Below are positions 5,213 to 5,247 of a stretch of 5,247 nucleotides of DNA, piece after piece; position 1 is the first letter of the stretch, and each line of letters opens with the position of its first letter. Source of the stretch: Microcaldota archaeon (GTDB lineage Archaea > Micrarchaeota > Micrarchaeia > Anstonellales > Bilamarchaeaceae); the NCBI GenBank assembly GCA_020726005.1, contig DYTL01000059.1, forward strand, positions 1 through 5,247. Reading direction: 5' to 3'. The position numbers and the translations under genes are program-made. Below the pieces are notes generated by a model. It did no database searches and was not told the DNA's origin. It worked only from the letters and a program-made list of their open reading frames with translations.

Positions 5213-5247
5213 ATTTCAAAATCGGGATTTTTATTTACTTGCGGATT

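Overview
The window is AT-rich DNA with a probable archaeal signature. ATA and AGA/AGG codons are frequent and no start codon has a convincing Shine-Dalgarno sequence. TATA/box A-like sequences sit 20-40 bases before the starts, and an archaeal-style TnpB tail is present. No rRNA or ribosomal protein gene is here, so a lineage cannot be fixed; a small-genome or DPANN-like archaeon is possible but unproven.

Three intact housekeeping genes account for most of the sequence. On the minus strand, reading right to left, are ilvE (branched-chain aminotransferase, 3374-2451) and ilvD (dihydroxy-acid dehydratase, 1835-159). IlvD makes the branched 2-keto acids and IlvE aminates them, so they are consecutive last steps of valine/isoleucine synthesis. 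On the plus strand is serS (seryl-tRNA synthetase, 3750-5003), divergent from ilvE.

Every gap between these genes holds gene debris or structure. The 615-base gap between ilvE and ilvD contains two broken genes. One is a minus-strand remnant whose AlbA_2 (Schlafen-type) N-terminus is joined by an internal deletion to the C-terminal tail of the same kind of protein. The other is a plus-strand, frameshifted HEAT-repeat fragment. Between them is a nested inverted repeat. The ilvE-serS gap contains the last ~60 codons of a decayed IS200/IS605-type tnpB, with a right-end-type hairpin just upstream of serS. The tail after serS holds a 51-codon minus-strand reading frame, convergent with serS and faintly like the metal-binding half of a Fur-family regulator. 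At the right edge is a perfect TTTATATA box A that probably drives a gene beginning at or beyond the edge. The left 158 bases contain two hairpin-forming stretches and a box A-like site, but no gene I recognise.

I see no CRISPR array, complete mobile element or convincing new multi-gene system. The main interest is how intergenic DNA beside core biosynthetic genes has filled with relics of mobile and regulatory genes, plus two sequence oddities in IlvD.
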